A DNA stretch of 64,000 nt from Sporolactobacillus nakayamae (GCF_900113325.1 NZ_FOOY01000007.1:16860-80859), one strand, 5' to 3'. Numbered from the stretch's first letter, positions 31,920 through 41,262 are shown. Program-made: numbers and translations. Notes: generated from the letters alone by a model not told the origin.

Positions 31920-32078
31920 TAGAAAACTTGGCTTCGCCAAGCCCCTGGCGAAGGCGAAGACTTAGTTGCGACGGCCATGGACGGCCTAGTGTCCGATGAG
32001 CCGCAGGACGCGGCGTTTTTTCGGACCGCTTACACTCGTTTCCTTTAAATGTTTTCTTATACTTTCCTACCAGTGTGG
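31919..32078. mobile_element. Hairpin-rich dispersed element, copy A
   Basis: About 160 bases starting TTAGAAAACTTGGCTTCGCC and ending near CTTTCCTACCAGTGTG. It contains several GC stems (TTGGCTTCGCCAAG; CGACGGCC...GGCCTA; GCCGCAGGACGCGGC) and the family phrase GACCGCTTACACTCGTTT. It interrupts a sequence that is continuous in island II (43041-43050), so it looks like an insertion. It encodes nothing and would need functions supplied in trans. Confidence 0.75.
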
Positions 32079-32260
32079 AACAGAAATGTCTGTTCACGCA
32101 CAAGGTTGATGATTCAAAACGGTATTTGGAGCAGAGGAATTTTCGTATGTAAGGAACCTTCGCTAATGATGCATATGTCCTGCAAGCAACGCGAAGGCCA
32201 CCGCATCCTGCGAAAGTAAAGACCAAGTGCTCTTTCCCGGTTTTTCAAACCACAAAAATG
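32079..32260. repeat. Segment shared with repeat island II
   Basis: Begins AACAGAAATGTCTGTTCACG (an ACAGAAATGTCTGT inverted repeat), then GCACAAGGTTGATGATTCA, and later ATGTCCTG, GCAACGCGAA and a GGTTTTTC end. The same order recurs at about 43046-43200 with some internal length difference. Confidence 0.75.
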
Positions 32261-32333
32261 ACTTAAGCATAGTAACTAGGTAAATTATTTCATGCAGGTA
32301 ATCTTATGATTCGGTTGCACTGTAATTGACAGT

Positions 32334-32382
32334 GAAAATAAAAACCCTCGGAAATCGGATTTTATTGTCCGACTTCCGAGGG
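32334..32382 (-). terminator. Terminator of ctaM
   Basis: CCCTCGGAA-x-TCGGA pairs with TCCGA-x-TTCCGAGGG (32345-32382); the minus strand continues GTTTTTATTTT. It lies 24 bases past the ctaM stop. Confidence 0.9.
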
Positions 32383-32405
32383 TCAGTTCATACTGAAACC
32401 TTTTA

Positions 32406-32975
32406 TTAATAATACGGTGCCATCATCACGTAGACGATAACCCCGGTCAGGCTTACATAGAGCCAGATTGGCATTGTCCAACGAACAATACGCTTGTGTT
32501 TTCCAATTTGCATGGTCCATCCCCATATAAGGGAAAACAAAGCGAGGGGAACAACAAAAGCAGCCAGTATACTATGCGTAATCAGGATAAAGAAATAGAT
32601 CGGACGAACAATACCATCGCCTCCATAGTGCGGGGGCGGTGCGAGGTAATGGAAAGATAAATAAGATACTAAGAACAGGAGCGTCGACGTAAATGCCGCG
32701 AGAATAAATCCACGGTGTACATTTATCTTCTTATTTTTTATCGCCACCAGAGCGGCGACGAGAAAAATAAACGTAAAACTATTAAAAACCGCGTTAAATC
32801 GTGGAAGCAAATAAACATCAAATCCGATATGCCCTTTGTAGCCGATGAACGGGGCAAAAAACAGCAGTAGGATGAATGCGTCGGCGACCACGGAAAAGGC
32901 GAGAATAGACAGGACATAGTGTTTGTTGCGCTTAGCTTTGTCCTTCTCGTCTTGCAAATTTATTTGTTTCTGCAT
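32406..32975 (-). CDS. ctaM: DUF420 membrane protein, CtaM/YozB-like
   Basis: About 189 residues with five hydrophobic helices and several conserved-looking His (VHRGF, SYLSFHYLAPPPHYGG, ITHSILA, KHKRIVRWTMPIWLYVSLTGV in pieces). This is the DUF420 pattern. In Bacillus and Staphylococcus the family is required to mature haem-A-containing terminal oxidases. I chose the ATG at 32975 behind AAAGGGG; the frame stays open to 33011. It lies head-on to the fork in an accessory block. If the host has few cytochromes this gene would be informative about aerobic respiration. Confidence 0.82.
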   Translation of the reverse strand: MQKQINLQDEKDKAKRNKHYVLSILAFSVVADAFILLLFFAPFIGYKGHIGFDVYLLPRFNAVFNSFTFIFLVAALVAIKNKKINVHRGFILAAFTSTLLFLVSYLSFHYLAPPPHYGGDGIVRPIYFFILITHSILAAFVVPLALFSLIWGWTMQIGKHKRIVRWTMPIWLYVSLTGVIVYVMMAPYY

Positions 32976-33072
32976 GACCAGCCAACCCCTTTTGTCACAA
33001 AACAGACACATTTACTCTATCATAAGAGAGATTCAGAGGTTAATCAAGAAAAATGTTTGATCAAGAAGCCGT

Positions 33073-33732
33073 TTAGTCCTTTTGTGATGGGGTATTTTTC
33101 TTTGTACGCAGCAGCTGTTCGGTAATCGATTTAATTCGGGTATGAGAAGTAATTTCTTCTTCGATCATTTCTTTAAGAATCACAGTGATAAAATAACGAA
33201 CGGACACCATATCGCTAAATTGAACGATTGAAGTAAGTGCTTCCTTATAAATTTGAAAAAACAGAGGTTCAGGATTGCCCTTTTGGATTTCTCCATAGGC
33301 TTCATAGAGTAAATCAATTTTATCAGCGACGGCAAGTATCCGTCCTTCAAGTGATCGATCCTTACCCTCTTTGAAGCGTGCTTCATAGACTTGACGGAAT
33401 TCCTTTGGAAATTCTTTGTTTAGATATTCCTTCGTCATTGTCCCTTCAACTTGGGAAAATAATTCTCTAAGCTTAGGCAGTGCATACTTTACCGGTGTTT
33501 TAATGTCACCTGTAAAAAGTTCTGAGTAATCATGGTTGATCGCTTTTTCGTAAACTGTTTTCCAGTCCACATTTTGTCCGTTCTCCGCCTCGACAGTTGC
33601 CAAAAATTGAACGATCGTGGCAACTTTAAATGAATGGCTGGCAACAGAGTGTTCTTGGTATTTAAAAACGCCTGGACAGCGGTAAATGCCTTCCAGGTCA
33701 GATAAGCTTTGAAAGTATTTATGAATTCCCAT
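33073..33732 (-). CDS. HD-domain hydrolase, YfbR-like
   Basis: 219-residue cytosolic protein of the HD superfamily. Metal-binding residues are readable as EHSVASHS (first His), INHDYSELFTGD (HD pair) and ADKIDLLYEAY (final Asp), the arrangement of YfbR-type 5'-deoxynucleotidases. The ATG at 33732 has GGGAGGAG upstream; a 13-codon extension has none. The likely role is dNMP dephosphorylation, but substrate specificity is inferred only from the family. Lies between ctaM and the CheW-like gene on the same strand. Confidence 0.8.
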   Translation of the reverse strand: MGIHKYFQSLSDLEGIYRCPGVFKYQEHSVASHSFKVATIVQFLATVEAENGQNVDWKTVYEKAINHDYSELFTGDIKTPVKYALPKLRELFSQVEGTMTKEYLNKEFPKEFRQVYEARFKEGKDRSLEGRILAVADKIDLLYEAYGEIQKGNPEPLFFQIYKEALTSIVQFSDMVSVRYFITVILKEMIEEEITSHTRIKSITEQLLRTKKNTPSQKD

Positions 33733-33808
33733 AAATGTCTCCTCCCGCTTAAACATGTATTTGATTTGCAATACGACAACAGATCAACGCGTAATCTCAA
33801 TCCGTTGG

Positions 33809-34285
33809 TCAATAACCGATTTTTTCACGTTCCTCAGTGTTCAATCCGGAAGTAAAATTGATCAGTTTAGATATGCTGATCAACGGCAGAACTTTGTCCT
33901 CTAAGGCAACCTGTTTTGCTAAAAGTTGGTGTGGGTTTGCGTCATCCTCGGTTATAGTGACCAGCTGACTGACTTCGAAAGAGAATGTATCGCCAACGGC
34001 ATCAATGTCCAATGCTACGGGTTCCGATCCTAAAGCACAAATCACATATTTTTTGTCTTTATTTGTGAATGGATTTTCCGAAGCATGGAAAATCTGTCTT
34101 AATGAGAGAAGCGGAATAATCGTGCCTCTCAATGAAATCAAGCCAGCAAAAAAGGGATGAGTAACGGGTACGCTTAGAATTGATATCGGTTCAATAATTT
34201 CTTGAACATCCTTAATTAGTACGCCGACTTCTTGAGTGCCAACAAATAATGTAATACCTGAATACTCTTCGGAATCCACTGCCAA
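33809..34285 (-). CDS. Stand-alone CheW-like protein
   Basis: 158 residues, a single CheW domain (YSGITLFVGTQEVGVLI then VQEIIEP, LISLRGTIIPLLSLRQIF). No receiver domain follows, so it is not CheV. The CheW fold normally couples chemoreceptors to CheA. Here it is isolated from any che or fli gene. TTG start behind GAGGTGA. It may serve a motility system encoded elsewhere or an unrelated scaffold role. Confidence 0.85.
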   Translation of the reverse strand: MAVDSEEYSGITLFVGTQEVGVLIKDVQEIIEPISILSVPVTHPFFAGLISLRGTIIPLLSLRQIFHASENPFTNKDKKYVICALGSEPVALDIDAVGDTFSFEVSQLVTITEDDANPHQLLAKQVALEDKVLPLISISKLINFTSGLNTEEREKIGY

Positions 34286-34414
34286 AATCCATCACCTCAA
34301 TAACTAATGAGAAAATGCCCCAACCAAAAATGGTGAGAACGCAAACTCTCTTTATAATCTATTTCGAACTTTGATTAAGATTACTTAATAGTGTAAACGA
34401 AAAATACATGTTCG

Positions 34415-35350
34415 TCATTTGTTTTTCAGATGAGGCACCGAATCCGGCTCAACTAATTCTCTGCCTTCATACCATGGGTTGATGTGAATCAGTACTTCCT
34501 CTACATCCGGATAGATACGAAGCATTTTTGTTCGGATTGCCTCGGTAAGGTCATCGCCTTCTTGAATGGTATAGGAGGCGGGAATACGAATCTGCGCGTC
34601 GATAAGTACTGCGTTTCCGTGTTCACGGGCACGTAGTATATCAATTTTTTTCACTTCGGGAAATGAAAGAAAGACTTCGCTGTATTTTTCCTGCGCGTTC
34701 TCATCGACACTGCTTTCCATCAACACATTTGTCGCTTTGATGATCATGACAATGGCAATTCTCAAGATCAAAATGGATACAACGATGCCGGCGACCGGGT
34801 CTCCAAAGTGTGTATAAGGGATATTAAGGACACTGCCGATCCAGCCGATGCCCAGACCAAGAGCCGCAGCGATTGACGCGTAAATATCTGCAAGGTGATC
34901 GGCGGCAGTTGCATGTAAACTTTTGCTGTGATAGCGATAAGCGGCTTTATTCGTGTAAAGGTATAAGAGCCATTTCCACAGAGCAGAGACAAGAGCCGCG
35001 ATGAATGCCCACAAGCTGACAGAAGATATGGGTCCAAATAACGCTTTGACAGCCTCGTATGAAAGAAACAAAGCGGCAACAATCAAGACGATTGAAATAA
35101 AGGCGGTTGAAATATCTTCCGCTTTTCCGTGACCGTAAGGGTGTTCGCGGTCGGCCGGGTGGTTGGAGAGTTTCATTGAACCAATTGTGGCTATGGAAGC
35201 AATCACGTCGCCTCCGTTATGCACGCCATCGGCAACAAGAGCAGTACTATGGAAAATCAATCCGAAGATGATTTTTATCAAAGTTAAAAGTAAGTTGCTT
35301 ACCAGACTGACCCATGCGGTAAGCAGTGCTTTTGGTCCTTCATAGGTCAT
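34415..35350 (-). CDS. Cation diffusion facilitator family efflux protein
   Basis: 311-residue six-helix transporter that exports divalent metal ions by proton exchange. Metal-site pairs typical of the family are visible: HNGGD in VADGVHNGGD (about 44-48) and the second HxxxD in TAADHLADIYAS (about 152-156). A GDPVAG motif and a cytosolic C-terminal domain (DVEEVLIHINPW) follow. It resembles Bacillus MneP/MneS more than CzcD, so manganese is a fair guess. ATG behind AAGGAGTG. A terminator-like hairpin lies in its leader. Confidence 0.88.
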   Translation of the reverse strand: MTYEGPKALLTAWVSLVSNLLLTLIKIIFGLIFHSTALVADGVHNGGDVIASIATIGSMKLSNHPADREHPYGHGKAEDISTAFISIVLIVAALFLSYEAVKALFGPISSVSLWAFIAALVSALWKWLLYLYTNKAAYRYHSKSLHATAADHLADIYASIAAALGLGIGWIGSVLNIPYTHFGDPVAGIVVSILILRIAIVMIIKATNVLMESSVDENAQEKYSEVFLSFPEVKKIDILRAREHGNAVLIDAQIRIPASYTIQEGDDLTEAIRTKMLRIYPDVEEVLIHINPWYEGRELVEPDSVPHLKNK

Positions 35351-35393
35351 AATGATTCACACTCCTTAAATTGTTTACCCAAGGCAAGTCGGG

Positions 35394-35425
35394 AAACAGA
35401 AAAGGCAATCCGCAAGCGGACCGCC
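35394..35425 (-). terminator. Terminator-like hairpin in the leader of the cation exporter
   Basis: GGCGGTCCGC / GCGGATTGCC (loop TT, two G-U pairs; 35404-35425) is followed on the minus strand by TTTTCTGTTT. It lies about 50 bases before the exporter ATG and no other minus-strand gene precedes it, so it may act as an attenuator. The plus strand also has a T5 run after it. Confidence 0.55.
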
Positions 35426-35806
35426 TTTTTAAAAAAGTCTATTTTCACTGTTAAAGTATTCATAAGGATACCAACTCTCGTTGATAAAAGTAGTCAATAG
35501 CTTTGGTAAGGAAAACGGAAACAAGCCTGTAATCAAAAGGAAATGCAAGTCATCCACTAACGATAAAACGCTTTCTTTTGTTTTTAAGTTAACATTTTAA
35601 TTATATGAATATCTCTTATAAATTGCAAGGAAAAGATCACCTCTTTCAATAAAAAGTGCTTTTGTATTATAATGAAAATTATGGGGTTTCAAAGTCGTCC
35701 TATTCATTAAGACGAACAGCCCGCTTGTTCATAAGCGGAAGCAGGCAAATTTCGATTGTGACCAATTGCTTGCCGTTCATTGAGGTGTTAATCCAGTGAA
35801 TTTATA

Positions 35807-36010
35807 TTAGAAAACGTGGCTTCGCCAAGCTTTAGCAAAGGCCAAGCCGTCGCGGCCATAATGGTCAGGGTCCGATGAGCCGCAGGATGTGGTGGGCTTC
35901 GGCGTTGCTCATAGGAAGTGAGCGCCGCTAGTCGAAGATCCGTTATTCGCCTGACCGCTTACACTCGTTTTCTTAACTTTTTTTATTTTTACCACTTTCT
36001 TACCAGCGTA
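35807..36010. mobile_element. Hairpin-rich dispersed element, copy B
   Basis: Starts TTAGAAAACGTGGCTTCGCC and ends CTTTCTTACCAGCGTA. It shares TCCGATGAGCCGCAGGA and GACCGCTTACACTCGTTT with copy A. It is the longest copy (about 204 bases), with an extra stem, GGCGTTGCTCA...TGAGCGCC, in the middle. It ends 49 bases before yybS, so it is part of that gene's upstream region. Confidence 0.75.
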
Positions 36011-36058
36011 AGAAAATGCGGGATTCTCCTGCAAAGCCCAAGCTTAAGAGGTGTTATT

Positions 36059-37003
36059 ATGACTGATCGAAACGCTCTGATACGCGGAGCGCTTGCAACG
36101 ATTTCATTATATCTTCTAATTGCTTTAACTTTTTTTATGCCTTATGTTTCATTGATTTCCGTGTGGTTTATTCCGTTGCCGCTTATGTTTCTCGCGGCCA
36201 AAGATGGCTGGAAGCACGCTCTATGCGGCTTCGGTCTCGGTGCTCTGTTTTTAGTGATCGTGGACCATTCGCTCTACTCATTGTTACCCATATTTTTTAT
36301 GACTTTGGGTGTTGTACTTGGCTATGCGGTTTATTTGAAAAAATCTGCATTCGCACTCCTGCTTGTGGGGAGTCTGACCAACATTTCAGTGCTGATTGTT
36401 TATCTAGCAATGTCTGTTTTGATTTTTCACTTTAATCCGGTTACTGCCGTACAGTCCGCACTTAATGATTCGTTTCAGCAGGTTGTGAAGCAAATGGCAC
36501 CGATATTGGAACAGAATACGGATGAATTGGCAACGCAATATCAGACGCAAATGGACAGTATTGTTCATCTCGCACCAGTGATTTTAATCGTAGTCGCCGT
36601 TTCCTATGCCCTAATTGTTGCCTTAATTAGCTTGCCGGTTTTACGGAAATTTAAGGTTGATGTGCCGCGCTGGGTTCCATTTCGTATGTGGCAAATGCCA
36701 AAAAGTATTATCTGGATCTATTTAATTGTCTTGTTTGCCGGTTGGTTTGGTATTGAGAAAGACACTCCTTTGTACACGGCGATGCTCAATATTGATGTTA
36801 TCCTGCAAATATTGCTTGCAATTCAAGGGTTTAGTCTCATTTATTATTACGCCCATATTCGGAGATTTCCATTGATTGTGCCCATTTCGCTAACGCTATT
36901 AGCAGGCGTTTTCGGATTCTTGTTACTGCAAATGGTACGTATATTAGGTATAATTGACCTAGGTTTCAATCTTCGGAAGAAAATTGATCAGAAGAAGTCC
37001 TAA
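36059..37003 (+). CDS. yybS: Polytopic membrane protein YybS (DUF2232)
   Basis: 314 residues with about eight predicted membrane helices and an ECF-like N-terminal half; function unknown. The family always precedes gdpP in Bacillales, as here. I chose ATG at 36059 (MTDRNALIRG) with AGAGGTG at 6-7 bases; the open frame upstream runs into element B and is not real coding. A second copy of the same element (C) follows the gene in inverted orientation. Confidence 0.9.
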   Translation: MTDRNALIRGALATISLYLLIALTFFMPYVSLISVWFIPLPLMFLAAKDGWKHALCGFGLGALFLVIVDHSLYSLLPIFFMTLGVVLGYAVYLKKSAFALLLVGSLTNISVLIVYLAMSVLIFHFNPVTAVQSALNDSFQQVVKQMAPILEQNTDELATQYQTQMDSIVHLAPVILIVVAVSYALIVALISLPVLRKFKVDVPRWVPFRMWQMPKSIIWIYLIVLFAGWFGIEKDTPLYTAMLNIDVILQILLAIQGFSLIYYYAHIRRFPLIVPISLTLLAGVFGFLLLQMVRILGIIDLGFNLRKKIDQKKS

Positions 37004-37024
37004 TATATACAATGGGACCGTATT

Positions 37025-37187
37025 TACACTGATAAGAAAGTATAAAAAAATTAAAGATTCAAGGTAACGAGTGTAAGCGGTCCGAAAAAATGCCGCGTCC
37101 TGCGGCTCACCGGACACTAGGCCGTCCATGGCCGTCGCAACTAAGTCTTCGCCTCCGCCAGAGGCTTGGCGAAGCCAAGTTTTCTAA
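37025..37187. mobile_element. Hairpin-rich dispersed element, copy C (inverted)
   Basis: Read on the minus strand it is almost the same as copy A: TTAGAAAACTTGGCTTCGCC at the start, CGACGGCCATGGACGGCC, GAGCCGCAGGACGCGGC, GACCGCTTACACTCGTT, ending TACTTTCTTATCAGTGTA. With copy A it forms a 5-kb spaced inverted repeat around ctaM through yybS. Confidence 0.8.
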
Positions 37188-37297
37188 TAGTTAATTCATT
37201 GAAAATTACTACATTCATAGGCCAACAAGAATATCTAATGTTGTGTTTACTCAATTTATGAACCATCTTCTCTCAGAATGATTGCGGAGAAATGCGG

Positions 37298-39295
37298 TTG
37301 CGGGAGCTGAATGATTTGGCGAACCAATTTAAACATCGATGGCGCAGTGATCTGCTCATAGTGATCGGGCTGCTGTTTCTTCTTTTTCTTGTATTCACAG
37401 CATTCTTAAATTGGTTGCTGTCCATTGCCGGACTTGTGCTTCTCGCCCTGTCCGTTTTGTGGTTCTTAGTTAACGAAAGACAATTCGACAAGGAATTGAT
37501 TGAGTATGTGGCTGGTCTATCCTATCGGCTTAAGAAAGTCGGTAATGAAGCGCTGCTTAATATGCCGATTGGTATTCTTTTGTATGATGAGTCAGAACGG
37601 GTGGAATGGTGCAATCCTTATCTCAACCAAATCGCGGATGAGAGCCGAAAAACGGTCATCGGACGCCCGCTGCATGAGGTTTCGGAGCTGCTGAGCAAGC
37701 TGATTGCTTCAGACAAGGAATCAATGATCGTCGCATTGAACGAACGGCAATATCGTGTGCGCTTAAAGCGACCGGAACGCCTGCTGTATTTTACCGATAT
37801 TACGGATGTCTTGGAAATAAAGAAACAGTATTACAATGAAAAAACAGTGCTTGCCTTGATTTTTTTGGATAATTATGATGAAGTGACGCAAGGGCTCGAA
37901 GATCAGGTGCGAAGCACAATTAATAATGAAACAACGACGATCATTAAGACGTGGGCGTCTGAGCACGGTATTTATTTGCGCCGAACAGCATCAGATCGTT
38001 TTCTTGCCATCTTGAATGAACGTCTGCTTCACTCTATAGAAGAAGAACATTTCTCGATACTTGATAAGGTACGGGAAATTACGGTTCCGCTCAGCCATAT
38101 TCCTTTGACCCTAAGTGTTGGCGTTGGTGCGGGTACAGCTTCACTAGAAGATTTGGGAAGCTATGCTCAATCCGCGTTGGACTTGGGGCTGGGACGAGGA
38201 GGAGACCAGGCGGTTATTAAACGTCCGGATGGAGATGTCCGTTTCTATGGAGGAAAATCGAATCCGGTGGAAAAGAGGACAAGGGTACGCGCGCGCGTTA
38301 TTTCACACGCATTGTCTGAATTGATGTTGGAAAGTGATCAAGTGATGGTTATGGGACATCAGGCACCGGATTTGGATTCTATTGGCTCGTGTATCGGCAT
38401 TTTGAAAATTGCTCATGCCAATGGACGAAGCGCAAAAATCATCATGGATCAGACACGTAATGTTTCCGGGGTCGCAAGGCTGATTGATGAACTCAAGAAG
38501 CAGAAGAACTTGTGGTCGAACTTCATCACCGAAGGTCAGGCTGCCGATCAGATAACGAGAAGGACATTGGTTGTTGTCGTTGATACACATCGTCCGTCTA
38601 TGGTTGCTGATCCACCATTGCTCGCAAGCAGCCATCGTATTGTTGTCATTGACCATCATCGCAGGGCTGAAGAATTTATTAAAGATCCGGTTCTGGTGTA
38701 TATGGAACCGTATGCCTCTTCGACAGCCGAATTGGTTACAGAGCTGCTCGAATATCAGCCGAATGAACGACCTTTGGACCTAATTGAGGCGACGGCGATG
38801 CTTGGCGGGATTGCCGTCGATACCAAGAATTTCACACTCAGAACTGGATTCCGAACATTTGACGCAGCATCTTATTTACGCGCACATGGCGCAGATACAA
38901 TTTTGGTACAGAAGTTTCTCTGTGATGATTTGGATCAGTTTAATCAGCGGGCAGAATTAATTCGAAGGACACATTTGTATAGGCAGAATGTTGCAATGGC
39001 GGTGGGCGACAGCGATCACATCTATGATCAAGTACTCCTTGCACAGACTGCTGACACAATGTTAATGCTCGAGGGGATTCGAACTTCGTTTGTCATCGGC
39101 AAACGGACAGACGGACTAATTGGCGTAAGTGCCCGTTCACTCGGTGATTTGAATGTACAGGTGATCATGGAGAGTATTGGAGGCGGTGGCCATTTGAATA
39201 ACGCGGCGACGCAGATGGCAGACACGACCATTGACGAAGCGACCGCACGCGTGAAACGCGCCATCGACCTGTATCTTGAAGGAGGTTTATCCTAA
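37298..39295 (+). CDS. gdpP: Cyclic-di-AMP phosphodiesterase GdpP
   Basis: Membrane-bound enzyme that cleaves c-di-AMP and so controls turgor, potassium transport and wall stress. The ~665-residue product has two N-terminal helices (about 18-60), a PAS-like domain (about 85-165), a degenerate GGDEF domain (SDRF where GGDEF is expected, near 232-236) and DHH/DHHA1 domains with [25 protein letters not shown] and [11 protein letters not shown] prefer the TTG at 37298, eight bases after GGAG; the ATG at 37292 is only two bases from it. Overlaps rplI by one base. Confidence 0.95.
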   Translation: MRELNDLANQFKHRWRSDLLIVIGLLFLLFLVFTAFLNWLLSIAGLVLLALSVLWFLVNERQFDKELIEYVAGLSYRLKKVGNEALLNMPIGILLYDESERVEWCNPYLNQIADESRKTVIGRPLHEVSELLSKLIASDKESMIVALNERQYRVRLKRPERLLYFTDITDVLEIKKQYYNEKTVLALIFLDNYDEVTQGLEDQVRSTINNETTTIIKTWASEHGIYLRRTASDRFLAILNERLLHSIEEEHFSILDKVREITVPLSHIPLTLSVGVGAGTASLEDLGSYAQSALDLGLGRGGDQAVIKRPDGDVRFYGGKSNPVEKRTRVRARVISHALSELMLESDQVMVMGHQAPDLDSIGSCIGILKIAHANGRSAKIIMDQTRNVSGVARLIDELKKQKNLWSNFITEGQAADQITRRTLVVVVDTHRPSMVADPPLLASSHRIVVIDHHRRAEEFIKDPVLVYMEPYASSTAELVTELLEYQPNERPLDLIEATAMLGGIAVDTKNFTLRTGFRTFDAASYLRAHGADTILVQKFLCDDLDQFNQRAELIRRTHLYRQNVAMAVGDSDHIYDQVLLAQTADTMLMLEGIRTSFVIGKRTDGLIGVSARSLGDLNVQVIMESIGGGGHLNNAATQMADTTIDEATARVKRAIDLYLEGGLS

Positions 39296-39738
39296 TGAAA
39301 GTGATCTTTTTAAAAGATGTTAAAGGTAAAGGAAGTTTAGGCGAAATCAAAGATGTATCAGAAGGTTATGCACGTAACTATCTCTTGCCCAAGAAACTTG
39401 CGGTTGAAGCAAATAAAAGCAGCTTGAGCCAGCTGGAAGCTCAGAAGAAAAAGAAGCAAGAGCTTGAAGCGAATGAGCGGCATGAAGCGGAAGTACTTAA
39501 AGAAAAAATTGAAAAAATGACTATTGACATGAAGGCAAAGTCCGGCGAGGGAGGACGATTGTTTGGATCGATTACCAGCAAACAAATCGCCGCAGCCTTA
39601 AAGAAAGCTAATATTTCTATTGATAAGCGAAAAATAGATCTGCCGGAACCCATCCGAACTCTAGGCTACACAGATGTAGCGCTGAAGCTTCACTCGGATG
39701 TCCTCGCAACTGTAAAGGTTCATGTCACGGAAGAATAA
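39295..39738 (+). CDS. rplI: 50S ribosomal protein L9
   Basis: 147-residue large-subunit protein with two globular ends joined by a long helix. Diagnostic start [22 protein letters not shown] and [12 protein letters not shown] in pieces; the central charged helix spans about 45-75. The ATG overlaps the gdpP stop (TAATG), a coupled pair typical of Bacillales. Confidence 0.97.
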   Translation: MKVIFLKDVKGKGSLGEIKDVSEGYARNYLLPKKLAVEANKSSLSQLEAQKKKKQELEANERHEAEVLKEKIEKMTIDMKAKSGEGGRLFGSITSKQIAAALKKANISIDKRKIDLPEPIRTLGYTDVALKLHSDVLATVKVHVTEE

Positions 39739-39804
39739 GCGCGTTTCATCCGCCTTGCGCATGTACTTGGCGGATTTTAACGTTTCAAACGAAGGAGGCG
39801 TGCC

Positions 39805-41175
39805 ATGAGTGACTTATTCGCTGACCGAGTTCCACCGCATAATATGGAGGCAGAGCAGGCGGTTTTAGGCGCAATTTTTCTTGAACCGTCAACGGTAATT
39901 ACTGCTTCAGAATTGCTGGTGCCCGAAGATTTTTATCGGACAAGTCACCAGTTAATTTTTACTGTTATGCTGGACCTTTCAGAAAAAAATGAACCGGTCG
40001 ATGTGGTTACAGTGACGAACGCGCTTCAAACGTCAAAGCGTCTTGAAGAGATTGGCGGCGTGTCCTATTTGGCTGAGCTCGCCGGATCGGCGCCGACTGC
40101 TGCAAACATTGAATACTACTCCACGATTGTTGCGGAGAAAGCAACCCTCAGGCGCTTGATCCGAACGGCAACACAAATTGTCTCGGATGGATACACTCGT
40201 GAAGAGGGTGTTGAAGGCATTCTTGATGAAGCGGAGAGGAAAATTCTTGAGGTCGCCGAACGAAAGCGCACCGGTGAATTTCAGTCAATTAAAGATGTGT
40301 TGATTGAGACTTACGACAACATCGAAATGCTGCAGAGCCGTCATGACGATGTCACCGGCACGCCAACGGGTTTTCTCGAGCTTGACCGAATGACAGCGGG
40401 TTTCCAGAAAAGTGATCTCATTATTGTTGCCGCACGTCCTTCCGTGGGTAAAACGGCGTTCGCTCTAAATATTGCGCAGAATGTCGCCATCAAAAATGAA
40501 GCGAATGTTGCCATTTTCAGCCTTGAAATGGGTGCGAAACAACTGGCCATGCGTATGTTGTGCGCGGAAGGGAATATTAATGCTCAGAAACTGCGAACCG
40601 GCAGCCTAGAGGATGAAGATTGGCAGAAGCTGACTATGGCTATGGGAAGTTTGTCACGCGCGGGCATCTATATTGATGATTCGCCGGGTATCCGTGTCAA
40701 TGATATCCGTTCAAAATGCCGCAGACTTAAGCAGGAAAAAGGGCTGGATATGGTTATTATTGACTATTTACAGCTGATTTTGGGCTCAGGAGGCGGAGGT
40801 AGACAAGAGAACCGTCAGCAGGAAGTATCAGAAATTTCGCGAACACTGAAAGCGATGGCTAGAGAGCTTGACGTGCCGGTTATTGCACTTTCGCAGCTGT
40901 CTCGTGGCGTGGAAGCGCGTCAGGATAAGCGGCCGATGATGAGTGATATTCGTGAGTCGGGAAGTATTGAACAGGATGCCGATATTGTAGCGTTTCTTTA
41001 TCGTGATGATTATTACAACAAAGAAAGTGAAAAACAAAATATTATCGAGATTATCATTGCGAAACAACGTAACGGTCCGGTGGGTACCGTCGAACTGGCT
41101 TTTGTCAAAGAATATAGTAAATTCGTCAATATCGATCGGAAGCATAGCGATGACGATGTGCCAAGAGGTGCATGA
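39805..41175 (+). CDS. dnaC: Replicative DNA helicase DnaC (DnaB family)
   Basis: Hexameric 5'-3' helicase at the replication fork, called DnaC in B. subtilis. The 456-residue product has the N-terminal primase-interaction domain (NMEAEQAVLGAIFL), then Walker A ARPSVGKT (210-217), MVIIDYLQLI (Walker B) and SDIRESGSIEQDAD. ATG behind GAAGGAGG. No intein and no frameshift. Confidence 0.97.
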   Translation: MSDLFADRVPPHNMEAEQAVLGAIFLEPSTVITASELLVPEDFYRTSHQLIFTVMLDLSEKNEPVDVVTVTNALQTSKRLEEIGGVSYLAELAGSAPTAANIEYYSTIVAEKATLRRLIRTATQIVSDGYTREEGVEGILDEAERKILEVAERKRTGEFQSIKDVLIETYDNIEMLQSRHDDVTGTPTGFLELDRMTAGFQKSDLIIVAARPSVGKTAFALNIAQNVAIKNEANVAIFSLEMGAKQLAMRMLCAEGNINAQKLRTGSLEDEDWQKLTMAMGSLSRAGIYIDDSPGIRVNDIRSKCRRLKQEKGLDMVIIDYLQLILGSGGGGRQENRQQEVSEISRTLKAMARELDVPVIALSQLSRGVEARQDKRPMMSDIRESGSIEQDADIVAFLYRDDYYNKESEKQNIIEIIIAKQRNGPVGTVELAFVKEYSKFVNIDRKHSDDDVPRGA

Positions 41176-41232
41176 TCTTTTTTCTGAATCCGAACGATAA
41201 ACAATATATTTTCCGGAACGTTCGTTTCTTCA

Positions 41233-41262
41233 TTGACTTTTAAAACGATTACCTGTTAGACT
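41233..41262 (+). promoter_or_regulatory. Promoter of purA
   Basis: TTGACT (41233-41238), 18-base spacer, TAGACT (41257-41262) preceded by TGT (extended -10). No purine riboswitch or clear PurR box was seen in the 50-base leader. Confidence 0.65.

Larger units (their letters stand above)
31267..32405. other. Repeat island I
   Basis: 1.1 kb without a supported gene. In order it holds the rpsR terminator, GC-rich repeat R2, palindrome array 1, hairpin-rich element A, a segment shared with island II, and the ctaM terminator. Short open frames here run through repeats and carry no ribosome sites. The same components, without element A, recur at 42.7-43.4 kb. Confidence 0.8.
35351..36058. other. 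Divergent intergenic region between the cation exporter and yybS
   Basis: 708 bases with no gene. From left to right it contains the exporter leader with a terminator-like hairpin, an AT-rich stretch with TATTATAATG near 35663-35673, and hairpin-rich element B (35807-36010) directly before the yybS ribosome site. Confidence 0.65.

Noticed and set aside
35430..35700. Known Mn (yybP-ykoY) or Ni/Co riboswitch before the cation exporter
   Set aside because: The conserved loop sequences of these aptamers could not be found by eye.
35918..36058. Open frame extending yybS upstream by 47 codons
   Set aside because: It runs through dispersed element B and has no ribosome site; the ATG at 36059 follows AGAGGTG and gives the expected N-terminus.
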